A stretch of DNA of 64,000 bases from Saccharofermentans sp. (GTDB lineage: Bacteria > Bacillota_A > Clostridia > Saccharofermentanales > Saccharofermentanaceae). Below are positions 54,020 to 62,561 of the stretch, in pieces (position 1 is the first letter of the stretch; each line of letters opens with the position of its first letter). The notes below the pieces were generated by a model. The model was not told the origin of the DNA. It ran no database searches and was given only the letters and a program-made list of their open reading frames with translations. The stretch is taken from NCBI GenBank assembly GCA_024695565.1, contig JAILHX010000066.1, positions 20,361 to 84,360 on the forward strand, given 5' to 3'. Position numbers and translations under genes: made by a program.

Positions 54020-54066
54020 AATTATGATATAAACCTACTATATTCATTTGTTTAAGGAGGCTTACT

Positions 54067-54297
54067 ATGCCGCACGTAATCATTAAGTGTTATAAGGGAC
54101 GCACAGAGGAAGTTAAGCAGAAGTGCGTAGATAAGGTCGCAGCAGACGTTGCTGAACTCATGGGATGCGATATCTCTTCCGTATCCGTTTCCGTCAAGGA
54201 GTACGAGAAGGAGGATTGGAAGCCTCAGGTATGGGATACAGAGATCGCGCCCGAGATGGACACGCTCTACAAAAAGCCCGGTTATACATGCGATTGA
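54067..54297 (+). CDS. 4-oxalocrotonate tautomerase-like protein
   Basis: The 76-aa protein starts Met-Pro-His-Val, so Pro2 would be the catalytic base after Met removal. The length and the VKQKCVDKVAADVAELMG helix fit the tautomerase superfamily. AAGGAGG precedes the ATG. The substrate is unknown. The gene lies directly after the hairpin array. Confidence 0.85.
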   Translation: MPHVIIKCYKGRTEEVKQKCVDKVAADVAELMGCDISSVSVSVKEYEKEDWKPQVWDTEIAPEMDTLYKKPGYTCD

Positions 54298-54382
54298 GAT
54301 ACTTTTATATATTTACTTGGTATTATTTGATTTTTCGTGATGATATAATCCTTAACGGTAATAATGCTTTTGGAGGCAGATT

Positions 54383-56638
54383 ATGAAGAAGAAGATAATT
54401 AGTCTGGTCTTATCCGGTGCTATGCTCGTCAGTTTGGCTTCATGTACTACACCTGAGACCACTGTTGACATTCCGGCTACACCTACTGAAACTGTGGCGG
54501 AGCCTACCGAGACTGAGACAGAGCCTGAGGAGACGGAACCGTCTCTTATGGGATTCAACATGATTGAGAACGGCGATTTCTCTGATACCGATCCGGAGAA
54601 TCCCTGGCATACGTACTTTGAGGGCGGCGACGGTCTCATGTACATCAATGACAAGGGAGAGCTGCAGTTCGACTGCAAGATCGTCGGAATCAAGGAATAC
54701 TCCAATCAGATCTACTATGACGGATTCAGCCTTTATCAGAATTGTCAGTACGAGATCCAGTTCGATGCTTATTCTGATGTTGAGCACGTTATAGGATACA
54801 GGATCCAGATCAACGGAAGTGACTATCACGCATACAGCGAGGAGTTCATTACCGTAGGACCTGAGGTCACGCACTTTGATATCACTTTCACTATGGAGGA
54901 AGCCAGCGATCCTGCTCCGCGTCTTTGCTTCAACTTAGGTAAGTTCGAAGACAACGAAGGCTTAAAGCAGCATACAGTCTGCTTCGATAACTTCGATCTT
55001 CAGTGCATTGACGATTCCGGTTATGACAGCTCGCTTTCTGTTACGGGCGCCATCAACAAGGAAATCAACCTCAACCAGATCGGTTATCTCCCTGACGCTT
55101 CGAAGGTTGCAGTTTTAAACGGCGATGCTATCGCAGATACCGCTTCCGTTATCGATGTTGCTTCAGGAAGCAGCGTTTACGACGGACCTGTCGATGCCGC
55201 AGTATTCAATGAATCAACAGGCAGAGACGAAGCAAGATTCGATTTCTCAAGCGTAACAACACCCGGTACTTATAAAGTAGTTTCAGGTGACTGTGAGTCA
55301 TTCGAATTCGTTATCGCTTCTGACGTTTACGATGAGGCATTCGATGCTTCGCTCCGTATGTTCTATCTGCAGAGATGTGGTGTAGAACTTGATGCAGAAC
55401 TTGCAGGCGATCACGCTCATGCAGAGTGCCATACCGGCTATGCTGTGATCTACGGAAAAGATGAGACGATCGATGTTTCCGGAGGATGGCATGATGCAGG
55501 CGACTACGGAAGATATGTAGTATCAGGCGCTAAGGCAGCAGCTGACCTTATGCTCGCATACAGCTTCTTCCCTGAAGCATTTGACGATGCTCTCGGAATC
55601 CCTGAGTCAGGCAACGGAATTCCCGATGTTCTTGATGAAGTAAGATTCGAGCTTGACTGGCTCTTCAAGATGCAGGCTTCTGACGGCGGCGTGTATCACA
55701 AGGTTACTTGCGCTAACTTCCCGGGCTTCGTAATGCCTGAGGAAGAGACAGAAGAACTCATCGTTACACCTGTATCAACAACTGCGACAGGAGACTTTGC
55801 AGCAGTTATGGCGATGGCATCTTATGTCTACAAGGATATCGATCCCGAGTTTGCAGCTAAGTGCCTTGATGCCGCTAAGGCAGCAGCAGGATATCTTGAT
55901 GCTCATCCTGATCTTGAGGGTGCGGTCAACCCTGACGGAATCGTAACGGGCGAATATCCTGATACTAACGACGTTGACGAGAGACTCTGGGCTTATGCGG
56001 AACTTTTCAAGGCTACAGGCGACTCCGCGTATGATGATGCTTTCTGCGCTCTTACAACCGGCGGATTCTCAAGTGCTACAGATCTCGGCTGGCAGGGTGT
56101 CAGTGCTTATGCAGGATATGCATATCTGACAGCTGAGAACGGCAAGTTCTATGATGCAGTCTATGCGATCTTTATCGGCGGCGCAGCAGGCATCGAGGCT
56201 GCAGCTGCGGCAGATGCTTATAACTCATCGCTTACCTCATATCCTTGGGGCAGTAACATGACTATTGCCAACAATGCTATGTACATGATCATGTACGATA
56301 AGATCAAGGGCGTAAATGACGGTGACCTTGTTGCAAGAGAGCAGCTTGATTACCTCCTCGGTACTAACGGAACAAGCTACTGCTTCCTCACGGGATTCGG
56401 AACGCAGTCACCTGAGTCTCCTCACCACAGACCTACTGAGGCTACGGGTATCGTTGTTCCCGGCATGATCGCCGGCGGTCCTAACGAGAGCCTTGAAGAC
56501 CCTTATGCTTCAACAGTTCTCGAGGGTACGGCTCCGGCTCTCTGCTATGCGGATAACGATCAGGCTTACTCATTGAACGAGGTAACTATCTACTGGAATT
56601 CACCTGTGGTATTCCTTTTCGCTTACGCCGTAAGCTGA
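54383..56638 (+). CDS. GH9 endoglucanase lipoprotein with CBM4-like module
   Basis: The 751-aa enzyme has a lipoprotein signal (LASCTT), a Thr/Pro/Glu tether (about 22-52), a CBM4_9-like carbohydrate-binding domain (about 55-215), an Ig-like CelD N-terminal domain (about 230-310) and a GH9 catalytic barrel (about 315-750). The catalytic Asp pair is D371 and D374 (HDAGDYGRY). The acid is E733 (SLNEVTIYWNSP), and the PHHRPT His block is present. It would be anchored on the cell surface and cut beta-glucan or cellulose. GGAGG precedes the ATG. Confidence 0.93.
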   Translation: MKKKIISLVLSGAMLVSLASCTTPETTVDIPATPTETVAEPTETETEPEETEPSLMGFNMIENGDFSDTDPENPWHTYFEGGDGLMYINDKGELQFDCKIVGIKEYSNQIYYDGFSLYQNCQYEIQFDAYSDVEHVIGYRIQINGSDYHAYSEEFITVGPEVTHFDITFTMEEASDPAPRLCFNLGKFEDNEGLKQHTVCFDNFDLQCIDDSGYDSSLSVTGAINKEINLNQIGYLPDASKVAVLNGDAIADTASVIDVASGSSVYDGPVDAAVFNESTGRDEARFDFSSVTTPGTYKVVSGDCESFEFVIASDVYDEAFDASLRMFYLQRCGVELDAELAGDHAHAECHTGYAVIYGKDETIDVSGGWHDAGDYGRYVVSGAKAAADLMLAYSFFPEAFDDALGIPESGNGIPDVLDEVRFELDWLFKMQASDGGVYHKVTCANFPGFVMPEEETEELIVTPVSTTATGDFAAVMAMASYVYKDIDPEFAAKCLDAAKAAAGYLDAHPDLEGAVNPDGIVTGEYPDTNDVDERLWAYAELFKATGDSAYDDAFCALTTGGFSSATDLGWQGVSAYAGYAYLTAENGKFYDAVYAIFIGGAAGIEAAAAADAYNSSLTSYPWGSNMTIANNAMYMIMYDKIKGVNDGDLVAREQLDYLLGTNGTSYCFLTGFGTQSPESPHHRPTEATGIVVPGMIAGGPNESLEDPYASTVLEGTAPALCYADNDQAYSLNEVTIYWNSPVVFLFAYAVS

Positions 56639-56667
56639 TAAGGTTCGCGAAAACCAAAACCTGACAA

Positions 56668-56703
56668 GGGCCGCTTGAACTTCAAGGTTCAGGCGGTTCT
56701 TTT
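56668..56703 (+). terminator. intrinsic terminator
   Basis: CCGCTTGAAC and GTTCAGGCGG pair with one wobble around a 6-nt loop, with a TTCTTTT tail. It ends the GH9 gene. Confidence 0.8.
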
Positions 56704-56749
56704 ACTTGTGATAAAATGATTTAAGTATTCGAAGGAGGCATCAAGATAT

Positions 56750-57532
56750 ATGGATGCAGCATTTTATGACCTGATCTTCAGACGCAAGTCATTCCACCGT
56801 TACGGCGGGCCCGACGGCCTTACGATATCGCAGGAAGAATTGGACAGCATCCGCACTATGTGGTATGAGTTTAAGCCTCTTTTCGAAGGGATAGAGACAA
56901 AGATCAAGATCGTTCCGGGCAGGCAGACGAGCTGCAACAGGGGAGAAGAATACTGCATTCTGATGTACAGCGAGAAGAAGCCCGGATATCTTCAGAATAT
57001 CGGATATATTGCTGAGCAGTTAGATCTCTATCTTACGAAGAATAACATCGGTCCTCTCTGGTTCGGAGTAGGAAGGACTAAGGAGAGAAGATACGAAGGA
57101 TTGGAATACGTCATCATGATGGCAATCCGCAAGGTCGATCCTTCCAAGTTCCGTGACCCTAATGACCAGTCCGATTTTAAGAGAGTAACGATCGAGGAAT
57201 TCTGGGAAGGCGAGAGGATCGAAGGCGTTACTGAAGTCGTGAGACTGACTCCTACGGCATGCAATATCCAGCCGTGGAAGGTCGTAAACAAAGGTGACGG
57301 CACTCTGGATGTCTACCGTTACAGAAGACCCGGCAAGCACGGCATTATCCCGCCGTTCAGACTCGCATACTTCGGAAGCATCGACATCGGTATCTTCATG
57401 CTGTTCTTAGATATCTGCCTGGAACATAAAGGCATAGCTTTTGAACGCGTGCTGACTCCCGATGACGGCAACTTCAAACAGCTGAATCTTAATGCGGTCT
57501 ATAAGCTCAAAGATCAGGAGGTAAGAATATGA
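56750..57532 (+). CDS. nitroreductase-family protein (TM1586 type)
   Basis: The 260-aa protein is a flavin-dependent nitroreductase-like fold. FYDLIFRRKSFHRY starts it, and VVRLTPTACNIQPWKVV (about 165-180) is the FMN/substrate block. The length suggests an internally duplicated, monomeric form. GAAGGAGG precedes the ATG. It overlaps the flavodoxin gene by 4 bp, so the pair is coupled and may share electrons. Confidence 0.85.
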   Translation: MDAAFYDLIFRRKSFHRYGGPDGLTISQEELDSIRTMWYEFKPLFEGIETKIKIVPGRQTSCNRGEEYCILMYSEKKPGYLQNIGYIAEQLDLYLTKNNIGPLWFGVGRTKERRYEGLEYVIMMAIRKVDPSKFRDPNDQSDFKRVTIEEFWEGERIEGVTEVVRLTPTACNIQPWKVVNKGDGTLDVYRYRRPGKHGIIPPFRLAYFGSIDIGIFMLFLDICLEHKGIAFERVLTPDDGNFKQLNLNAVYKLKDQEVRI

Positions 57533-58011
57533 AGACAGCGATCGTTTATTATTCAATGCACGGCAACATCCGCTATGTGGCACAGAAGGTTGCTGATGCG
57601 ACAGGTGCGGATCTGATCGAACTTGTTCCCGTCAAGGCATATCCTGACAAGGGTATGAGCCAGTTTATCTGGGGCGGCTCGGCTGTTACGTTCAAAAGGA
57701 AGCCTGATTTGGAACCTTATAATTTCAATGCTGACGAATACGATATGGTCATTATCGGAACTCCTGTCTGGGCGGGCAAATTCACTCCGCCGCTCCGCAC
57801 GTTCTTCGAAGACAACGATCTGTCAGGCAAGAAGATCGCCGTTATCGCAACGAGTGCAGGCGGCAATTCTGACAAATGCATCGAATCGGTAAGAGTTGCT
57901 GCGAAGGCTGATTCTCTCGCCGCAACATTAAGCCTTGTAGATCCCAAGGATTCTCCTTCTGAAGAGAATGAGAAGAAGATAGCTGAATTTATAGAAAAGG
58001 TTAAGATCTGA
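57529..58011 (+). CDS. flavodoxin
   Basis: The 160-aa protein has the FMN phosphate loop IVYYSMHGNIRYVA (about 4-17) and the second FMN loop IIGTPVWAGKFTPPL (about 77-91). AGGAGGTAAG precedes the ATG. It probably donates or accepts electrons for the upstream nitroreductase. Confidence 0.9.
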   Translation: MKTAIVYYSMHGNIRYVAQKVADATGADLIELVPVKAYPDKGMSQFIWGGSAVTFKRKPDLEPYNFNADEYDMVIIGTPVWAGKFTPPLRTFFEDNDLSGKKIAVIATSAGGNSDKCIESVRVAAKADSLAATLSLVDPKDSPSEENEKKIAEFIEKVKI

Positions 58012-58022
58012 TATTATCGTGC

Positions 58023-58038
58023 AAGTGACTGTTCACTT
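58023..58038 (+). other. inverted repeat abutting a start codon
   Basis: AAGTGA, a 4-nt loop and TCACTT end at the base before the ATG at 58039. No Shine-Dalgarno site is present. It could mask or position the start. Confidence 0.45.
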
Positions 58039-58938
58039 ATGAGACCGAGATTTGTAAAAGTAATTACAGTTTTACTGTTACTGTGCCTTATATCGTCCTG
58101 CAGTAACAGGAGCAGCGATTCCGGTCCTCTGGTTAAGGAGACTTTGGTTTCAGGTGAATCACGCGGCCCTACGCCGACACCCGTTCCGGTTTTCCCGGAG
58201 TTTGAATATGAGGTGTCCGAACCCGAAGTAGGCGAATCTGACGGCAGGACCAGACCTGTAACTTTCTACCGTGACGGCAATCCTATTGAGGGCAAGATCA
58301 CTGTTCCCGAAGGAGAAGGTCCGTTTAAGACGATAATCATCTCGAGCGGCCTCTATGCCCATCTCGGAAGATATTCCGGGAAAGCTCTCAGATACAGTGA
58401 TTACGGTTATGCCGTGATCGAGTTCCACTTCCAGAACGGAGATCCTCCGCCGGGATATGCAGATCCGGAATATCTGGGCGACTTCATTTACGAGCAGGTG
58501 TTAGATCTCTACGCGGTTATTGATTCTACGGCGTATTTCCCCGAACTGGACCGTTCCAATATCTATCTTTACGGACACAGCATGGGCGGACTCGTGTCGG
58601 CTTATGCGGGAACATTAAGGCAGACAGAGATTAAGGGTCTTCTGCTGGTAGATCCCAGTTTCTATGCCGCAGACATCATGAACTTCGAGAATGAACAGAC
58701 AATAACGACAGATATCTATCCTCTTATCTCGAGATGCTATATCCCCGTAGTGATCATTACCGGTACTGAAGGGAGCTTCGGAGAAGATCCGCACTTTTTT
58801 GACGATGCGAGGGAAGCGCTGCCTGACTGTGAATATGTCGTGATAGAAGGCGCGGATCACCACATGGACGGCGAAGCAAGTGATAGGGTCGTGGACAGTT
58901 CCGTCGAGGTCATGGCGGCATGGGATGCAAGGGGATGA
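58039..58938 (+). CDS. alpha/beta-hydrolase lipoprotein
   Basis: The 299-aa lipoprotein has lipobox LISSC, a short polar tether and an alpha/beta hydrolase fold. The nucleophile elbow is LYGHSMGGLVSA (Ser about 182) and the late His is in GADHHMDG. It resembles dienelactone-hydrolase or acetyl-xylan-esterase types; the substrate is unknown. It starts 27 bp after the flavodoxin gene without a ribosome site, so it may depend on coupling. Confidence 0.85.
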   Translation: MRPRFVKVITVLLLLCLISSCSNRSSDSGPLVKETLVSGESRGPTPTPVPVFPEFEYEVSEPEVGESDGRTRPVTFYRDGNPIEGKITVPEGEGPFKTIIISSGLYAHLGRYSGKALRYSDYGYAVIEFHFQNGDPPPGYADPEYLGDFIYEQVLDLYAVIDSTAYFPELDRSNIYLYGHSMGGLVSAYAGTLRQTEIKGLLLVDPSFYAADIMNFENEQTITTDIYPLISRCYIPVVIITGTEGSFGEDPHFFDDAREALPDCEYVVIEGADHHMDGEASDRVVDSSVEVMAAWDARG

Positions 58939-59040
58939 GTGTTTGTCAGAATTTATCTGTTGAGTTCGAAAACTGTTGCTCCAAAACCTGATATCAATTA
59001 ATATAGTCAAGGTTTTATTTTATAAACAGGACGGTTTCCG

Positions 59041-59754
59041 ATGAGAAAGATCTTGATCTCCAACGATGACGGAATAACATCTGAAGGCATTGCAAGACTT
59101 GCTGCCGTAGCCAAAAAATACGGCGAGGTCTGGGTAGTAGCTCCCTGTAAACAGTATAGTGCCATGTCACATTCGGCAACCTTCTGGGACCCCATCGATG
59201 TATGGCCCGTGGATTTTCCTGTTGAAGGAGTTCATGCATATGCGACGAGCGGTACGCCATCTGATTGTATCTGCATCGCTCTTAATGCAATATTGCCTGA
59301 GAAACCGGATCACGTTTTCTGCGGTATTAATGCCGGTTATAACATAGCGTCGAGCATTCAGTATTCTGCAACATGCGGTGCTGCTTTTGAGGCTGCAAAC
59401 GAAGGCTGTCACACGATAGCTTTTTCCGAATATCATGAAGGTCCTCATGACGTTACCGGCAAGTATCTGGTTCCGATCGTTTCTGAACTTATCGACAGAC
59501 CGTTGGGAGTAAATGAGATATGGAATGTTAACTTCCCCAACTGTGATGTCAAAGAGTGCAAAGGGATCAAATACGACTGTGAGGTATCGCAGGAACCTTT
59601 TTTCTCAGGCTGTTATAAGAAGATAGGCCAAGAGGGCGATAAGACGACATATATTTTCGATTACAAGCCCGAATGGCATGCTGCTGAAGGAACGGATCTG
59701 AGAGCAGTACTCGATAACTATGTAGCCGTCGGAAGAGTAAGGAACTACAGCTGA
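59041..59754 (+). CDS. surE: SurE 5'-nucleotidase
   Basis: The 237-aa enzyme dephosphorylates nucleoside monophosphates. The metal-binding N-terminus ILISNDDGITSEGI (two Asp), a Ser/Asn block and VFCGINAGYNIASSIQYSATCGAAFEA are present. AGGACGG precedes the ATG. The DUF1295 gene follows 5 bp later. Confidence 0.94.
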   Translation: MRKILISNDDGITSEGIARLAAVAKKYGEVWVVAPCKQYSAMSHSATFWDPIDVWPVDFPVEGVHAYATSGTPSDCICIALNAILPEKPDHVFCGINAGYNIASSIQYSATCGAAFEAANEGCHTIAFSEYHEGPHDVTGKYLVPIVSELIDRPLGVNEIWNVNFPNCDVKECKGIKYDCEVSQEPFFSGCYKKIGQEGDKTTYIFDYKPEWHAAEGTDLRAVLDNYVAVGRVRNYS

Positions 59755-59759
59755 TCCTT

Positions 59760-60617
59760 ATGGATACCATCAAGAAAAGCAAACCCATAAGCATATTGCT
59801 CATTACGTTGATCTACATAATGGCAGCCTGTTTTGGCGTGCTGGTATATCTCGTTCTTCCGTTTGAATTCTGGCTTGATCTTCTGATCGCAGACGCAGCT
59901 GCAACGGTGTTTGTATTCATCTTCAGCGTTATATTTAAGAATGCTTCCGTTTACGATCCCTATTGGAGCGTTCAGCCGATAGTGATATTGGTATGCTTTG
60001 CAATCTTCCATAAGATCACGCCGGTAACGGTCCTTCTGCTCATCTCGGTCGTATATTGGGGCATAAGGCTCACAGGCAACTGGGCTTATGTTTTCGACGG
60101 CCTTTATCATCAGGACTGGCGTTATACCAAGTTAGAGAAAGAGAACGGCAGACTTTATCCGCTGATAAACTTAACGGGCATTCACATGATGCCTACCCTG
60201 ATCGTTTATTTATGCACGCTTCCTTCTGTGTTTGCAGTAAGATCAGAACTTAATGCAAATATCGGAAGTTACATAGGTGCTGCGATCTGCATAGGCGCTG
60301 CGACGCTTCAGCTTATTGCCGACACACAGATGCATAAATACAGAAAGAGCGGTCAGCACGGACTTATCCGCACAGGTCTTTGGAAATATGCGAGACACCC
60401 CAATTACCTCGGCGAGATATTGATGTGGTGGGGCATCGCTATTCAGGCTGTATCGGTCATGCCTGAGAGATGGTGGCTCATGGCGGGCGCCGTCTGCAAC
60501 ACGATCATGTTCCTTACAATAAGCATTCCTTTGGCAGACAAGAGGCAGTCAGAAAAAACCGGATACGAAGAATACAAAAGATCTACCAGGAGTCTTTTGC
60601 CTATTTACAAAAAGTGA
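59760..60617 (+). CDS. DUF1295 membrane protein (steroid reductase-like)
   Basis: The 285-aa protein has about seven helices and the C-terminal signature RTGLWKYARHPNYLGEILMWWG shared by DUF1295 and steroid 5-alpha reductase-like or isoprenylcysteine methyltransferase-like proteins. It may act on a lipid. The gap to surE is 5 bp. It has no ribosome site of its own worth noting, so coupling is likely. Confidence 0.87.
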   Translation: MDTIKKSKPISILLITLIYIMAACFGVLVYLVLPFEFWLDLLIADAAATVFVFIFSVIFKNASVYDPYWSVQPIVILVCFAIFHKITPVTVLLLISVVYWGIRLTGNWAYVFDGLYHQDWRYTKLEKENGRLYPLINLTGIHMMPTLIVYLCTLPSVFAVRSELNANIGSYIGAAICIGAATLQLIADTQMHKYRKSGQHGLIRTGLWKYARHPNYLGEILMWWGIAIQAVSVMPERWWLMAGAVCNTIMFLTISIPLADKRQSEKTGYEEYKRSTRSLLPIYKK

Positions 60618-60642
60618 TGGCATTAAGGCAGCAGGATGCCAT
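60617..60642 (-). terminator. terminator overlapping the stop codon of the minus-strand lipoprotein gene
   Basis: ATGGCAT and ATGCCAT form a 7-bp stem with a 12-nt loop. On the minus strand it is followed by CACTTTTTG. It covers both convergent stop codons. Confidence 0.55.
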
Positions 60643-61411
60643 AAAAATCATCCCTGAAAGGTTCAAACGGTTCTTGTATTCCGGAACTGTCATCCGGACT
60701 GTTTGACATGATCCAGAGCGTGTAAGCTATTACGATAGCATCTTCCCTTGAGCACATGGAACGTTGACCGCCTACGAAGTAGCAGTCGTCTTCAAAGTGA
60801 AAATCAAAGCTCAGTATGACTTTATTGTGGGCGTAATTACTGTCTGCATCTTCGAAGTAGGGAAGTGTAAACTCATTTTTCATATATTCGAATGAGATAA
60901 GTGATACCTGACGTCTGTCTGAACCGGGTATATCGTCTATGTACTCATTAATGATAAATACAGCACGGTGATCTTCATAACTGTATGAATACCAGTTTGA
61001 ATGACCGATCCTTTTCTGATCCGGGTCAGATTCTGTGGCAGCTTCATAATCCTCATAAGTATATAAGCCTTTTTCCAGCCAGCCGAGATCGGATGCGAGT
61101 CTGAACAGCTCGAAAACTTCTCCGTCCCCGGTTTTGCTTATATAGTCGTCAATGTTGATCCCCATGCACAGTGTTACCGGGTTATCAGTATAATCATAAA
61201 GTGTATAAGTATATTCTTGTATTAATTCTGAAGTCTCAGAAGTCTCAGTTGTCTCTGTAGTCTCAATAGAAGTTGTTGCAGCAGCTTCAGTTGTTGTTTC
61301 AGAAGTGTCGGTAACAGCAGATGCGTCAGTGCTTTGACATGCTGCAAAAGAGACACACATCGATGTGATGAGTGTAAGGCTGACAGCTTTTCTGAGTAGA
61401 TCCGACTTCAT
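60623..61411 (-). CDS. hypothetical lipoprotein with Thr/Glu-rich tether
   Basis: The 262-aa protein has lipobox FAACQS, a Thr/Glu/Ser-rich tether (about 28-62) and a secreted domain of unknown family with two Cys residues in the C-terminal half. AGGAG precedes the ATG. The tether resembles those of the solute-binding lipoproteins of this window. The function is not known. Confidence 0.7.
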   Translation of the reverse strand: MKSDLLRKAVSLTLITSMCVSFAACQSTDASAVTDTSETTTEAAATTSIETTETTETSETSELIQEYTYTLYDYTDNPVTLCMGINIDDYISKTGDGEVFELFRLASDLGWLEKGLYTYEDYEAATESDPDQKRIGHSNWYSYSYEDHRAVFIINEYIDDIPGSDRRQVSLISFEYMKNEFTLPYFEDADSNYAHNKVILSFDFHFEDDCYFVGGQRSMCSREDAIVIAYTLWIMSNSPDDSSGIQEPFEPFRDDFYGILLP

Positions 61412-61548
61412 ATAAAATCTCCTGTTTACTCGAAAATAATATCACGAATACTCTGAATATAGTCTTTACCTGATGAACGAATAGAGTGGTTAAGCTGCTG
61501 AGCTTATATGGTAAAATAGCAAAACAAATATGAACGGAAGAACTGAAA

Positions 61549-62529
61549 ATGCGTGATTTCAAAGTAACAAGATCACAGGACGGACTTCATGTCGTCAAGG
61601 CTTCACAGGAAGCTTTCCCGCAGCTTAAATCAACTGATCTGTTCCACGCGCTCAAGCGCCGTGACATAAGGATCGACGGCAAGAAGATCAATAAGGACAT
61701 CGCGGTCAGGGAAGGCAATGTTGTAGAGATATGGCTCCCTGATGATCATTTCGAAGCAAAAACAAGTTTCCCCAAGGCTAACCCCCAGGAGAAGATGTTC
61801 GAGATTATAGCTGAGACCAAAGGTCTTCTTATCGTAAACAAGTCCCAGGGCATAGCTGTCCACTCCGGAAAGAGCGATATAGAAGATACTCTTATTGACC
61901 AGATACGTGACATTACAAAATATAAAGACGCCGAGCTCTGCCACAGGATCGATATGAATACAGGCGGCCTGGTCCTTATTGCCAAGAACAAGCAGGCGCT
62001 CTCTGACTGCGTGGAACTGTTTAAGAATGATCTCGTGGTCAAGAGATACCGCGCACTGGTGCTCGGTGAACCAACGGCAGGCGAACCTGCTGTGGGCGAG
62101 GACGGTACGATCTATAAGGAAGTTAAGGGCTATCTCGAGAAGACCCGCCAGGGCAAGGTCTATATTCATGACGAGAAGCAGCCGGGAGACCTTGATATTG
62201 CAACCAAGTACAGGATCCTTAAGACTTTTAAGGGCGCAGGACCTGACGGCGAGAGCGTATCTGATCTGGAGTTAGAGCTCGTAACAGGAAGAACTCATCA
62301 GATCAGGGCACAGTTCGCGCACCTGGGTCACCCCGTCATAGGAGACGGCAATTACGGCAGGAATAAAGTAAATCTGCATTTCGGGGATAAGGACGGCAAG
62401 AAGGTCAGATACCAGCAGCTGTTCAGCTGCCAGATCATGTTCGGCAAGATCCCGAAGAATAACATGCACGTTGACGTGTCAGGCAAAACATTTAAAATAT
62501 TACCTGATTATAACGTCAAGCTCATGTGA
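61549..62529 (+). CDS. RluA-family pseudouridine synthase
   Basis: The 326-aa protein has an S4-like N-terminus (about 15-60) and the RluA catalytic block HRIDMNTGGLVLIAKNK (catalytic Asp). TGRTHQIRAQFAHLGHPVIGD follows. It modifies uridines in rRNA or tRNA; the target is unknown. A GGAAGAA site precedes the ATG. A TAAAAT -10 with an upstream TGG lies at about 61512-61517. Confidence 0.93.
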   Translation: MRDFKVTRSQDGLHVVKASQEAFPQLKSTDLFHALKRRDIRIDGKKINKDIAVREGNVVEIWLPDDHFEAKTSFPKANPQEKMFEIIAETKGLLIVNKSQGIAVHSGKSDIEDTLIDQIRDITKYKDAELCHRIDMNTGGLVLIAKNKQALSDCVELFKNDLVVKRYRALVLGEPTAGEPAVGEDGTIYKEVKGYLEKTRQGKVYIHDEKQPGDLDIATKYRILKTFKGAGPDGESVSDLELELVTGRTHQIRAQFAHLGHPVIGDGNYGRNKVNLHFGDKDGKKVRYQQLFSCQIMFGKIPKNNMHVDVSGKTFKILPDYNVKLM

Positions 62530-62561
62530 CAGAGCCTGAATTTGGTGGAAGAAGGATATTA

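Larger units (their letters stand above)
53550..54020. repeat. array of tandem hairpins of shared architecture
   Basis: This 470-bp noncoding stretch between the tRNA terminator and the tautomerase gene holds at least seven consecutive hairpins (H1-H7, listed separately). A weaker GAGTT/AACTC stem (53557-53586) precedes them. Most arms contain the same short unit twice, separated by a 3-6 nt spacer, around a 4-6 nt loop. The unit differs between hairpins (CTATGG, TTCAGTC, AT(G/A)CGTTT, CCGTT) while the plan is kept. H1/H2 and H4/H6 are near copies. CTTTGAACGGA occurs at both ends (53549 and 54010). No ORF is supported here. Confidence 0.75.

Noticed and set aside
53550..54020. CRISPR array
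   Set aside because: The repeats are not equal in length and there are no unique spacers or cas genes. The structure is inverted repeats, not direct repeats with spacers.
53477..54060. Large structured RNA such as ROOL beside a tRNA
   Set aside because: The size and place near a tRNA fit, but the low-complexity, variable units do not resemble a conserved ROOL motif as far as I can judge. A covariance-model search is needed, so I keep it only as an alternative.
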